From positions 1 through 7,198 of the forward strand of contig JBIIAO010000015.1 in assembly GCA_044239865.1 (NCBI GenBank): a stretch of DNA of 7,198 nt. The letters run 5' to 3'. The position numbers and the translations under genes are program-made. A model generated the notes under the pieces. That model had not been told where the DNA came from, did no database searches, and saw only the letters and a list, made by a program, of their open reading frames with translations. The stretch's first letter is position 1. Every line of letters starts with the position of its first letter. Source of the DNA: CAIZGX01 sp044239865. GTDB lineage: Bacteria; Bacteroidota; Bacteroidia; Flavobacteriales_D; Sanyastnellaceae. This document shows, in pieces, positions 7,001 through 7,198 of this stretch.

Positions 7001-7032
7001 TTTGTGTGGGCCAAAAAGTAGTTGTATGTTTG
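7001..7032 (+). promoter_or_regulatory. rRNA operon promoter P2
   Basis: TTTG at 7001-7004, 20 nt spacing, and a perfect -7 element TATGTTTG at 7025-7032. It lies 132 nt downstream of P1, giving the tandem-promoter arrangement common for rRNA operons. Both promoters are followed by a C-rich stretch (CACCCGC after P1, CCGCCCG after P2). Transcription would start near 7039, just at the base of a perfect hairpin. Confidence 0.8.
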
Positions 7033-7039
7033 CCGCCCG

Positions 7040-7057
7040 TTTCGACAGAGGTCGAAA
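7040..7057 (+). repeat. Leader hairpin 3 (5' end of the P2 transcript)
   Basis: Perfect 7-bp inverted repeat TTTCGAC / GTCGAAA with an AGAG loop. It begins 8 nt after the P2 -7 element, so the P2 transcript would start at or beside the stem. It is the most stable of the three leader hairpins. Protection of the 5' end, an effect on promoter escape or a processing signal are possible roles, none shown by the sequence. Confidence 0.6.
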
Positions 7058-7080
7058 GCAGGGAGTGAAATAATAGAAAA

Positions 7081-7092
7081 AGTTCTTTGATA
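7081..7092 (+). promoter_or_regulatory. boxA-like antitermination element in the rrn leader
   Basis: AGTTCTTTGATA resembles the boxA consensus (TGCTCTTTAACA in enterobacteria), and a GTTCTTTGA form is common ahead of 16S genes in Bacteroidota. It lies about 50 nt before the 16S start, in the expected place for Nus-factor-dependent antitermination. No boxB was identified. Confidence 0.55.
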
Positions 7093-7143
7093 TAATGCAG
7101 CAGATAACAGGTTAAATTATTGAGCCACAAGATTGAACAATTT

Positions 7144-7198
<55 letters not shown>

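Noticed and set aside
6981..7073. 30-codon ATG-TAA frame in the rRNA leader
   Set aside because: It spans promoter P2 and the leader hairpin, has no homology that I recognise, and is of a length expected by chance.

Overview
The window looks like chromosomal DNA from a member of the Bacteroidota, probably a flavobacterium-like lineage. The 16S rRNA 5' end at the right edge has the 'GCTAGCGGCAGGCCTAACACA' type of start (given here only as a recognisable type). The promoters ahead of it match the Bacteroidota -33 TTTG / -7 TAnnTTTG pattern, not the proteobacterial -35/-10. Genes lack clear Shine-Dalgarno sequences and the DNA is AT-rich. The exact genus cannot be read from this window.

Layout: the left edge is the 3' part of a 5S rRNA followed by a strong intrinsic terminator, the end of one rRNA operon. 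The right edge is the tandem promoters, leader and first 55 bases of 16S rRNA of a second rRNA operon in the same orientation. About 7 kb of protein-coding DNA lies between these two co-directional rrn operons. It has two parts: a tightly packed four-gene plus-strand operon (231-5948, gaps of 1, 16 and 7 nt), and one minus-strand gene for an AlkD-like DNA alkylation repair protein (5950-6678), which converges on the operon with a single base between stop codons.

The operon encodes a soluble-type cytochrome P450, a stand-alone 2-oxoacid-dehydrogenase-E2-type (CAT-fold) acyltransferase without a lipoyl domain, a fusion of a membrane fatty acid hydroxylase/sterol desaturase domain with a full-length GH3-type acyl-adenylating/amido synthetase domain, and an enolase-superfamily enzyme of the muconate-lactonizing/OSBS/epimerase subgroup. 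Every gene keeps its recognisable catalytic residues. Two oxygenases, one acyl transferase, one carboxylate-activating ligase and one proton-abstracting enzyme look like a compact pathway for a small hydrophobic or acyl/amide metabolite. The product is unknown to me, and this cluster is the best candidate in the window for an undescribed system. No transporter, regulator, redox partner or carrier protein is encoded with it.

The 465 nt between the alkD start and 16S hold no convincing gene. They contain a likely alkD promoter, two rrn promoters 132 nt apart, three small perfect hairpins each with a 4-nt loop, and a boxA-like element.
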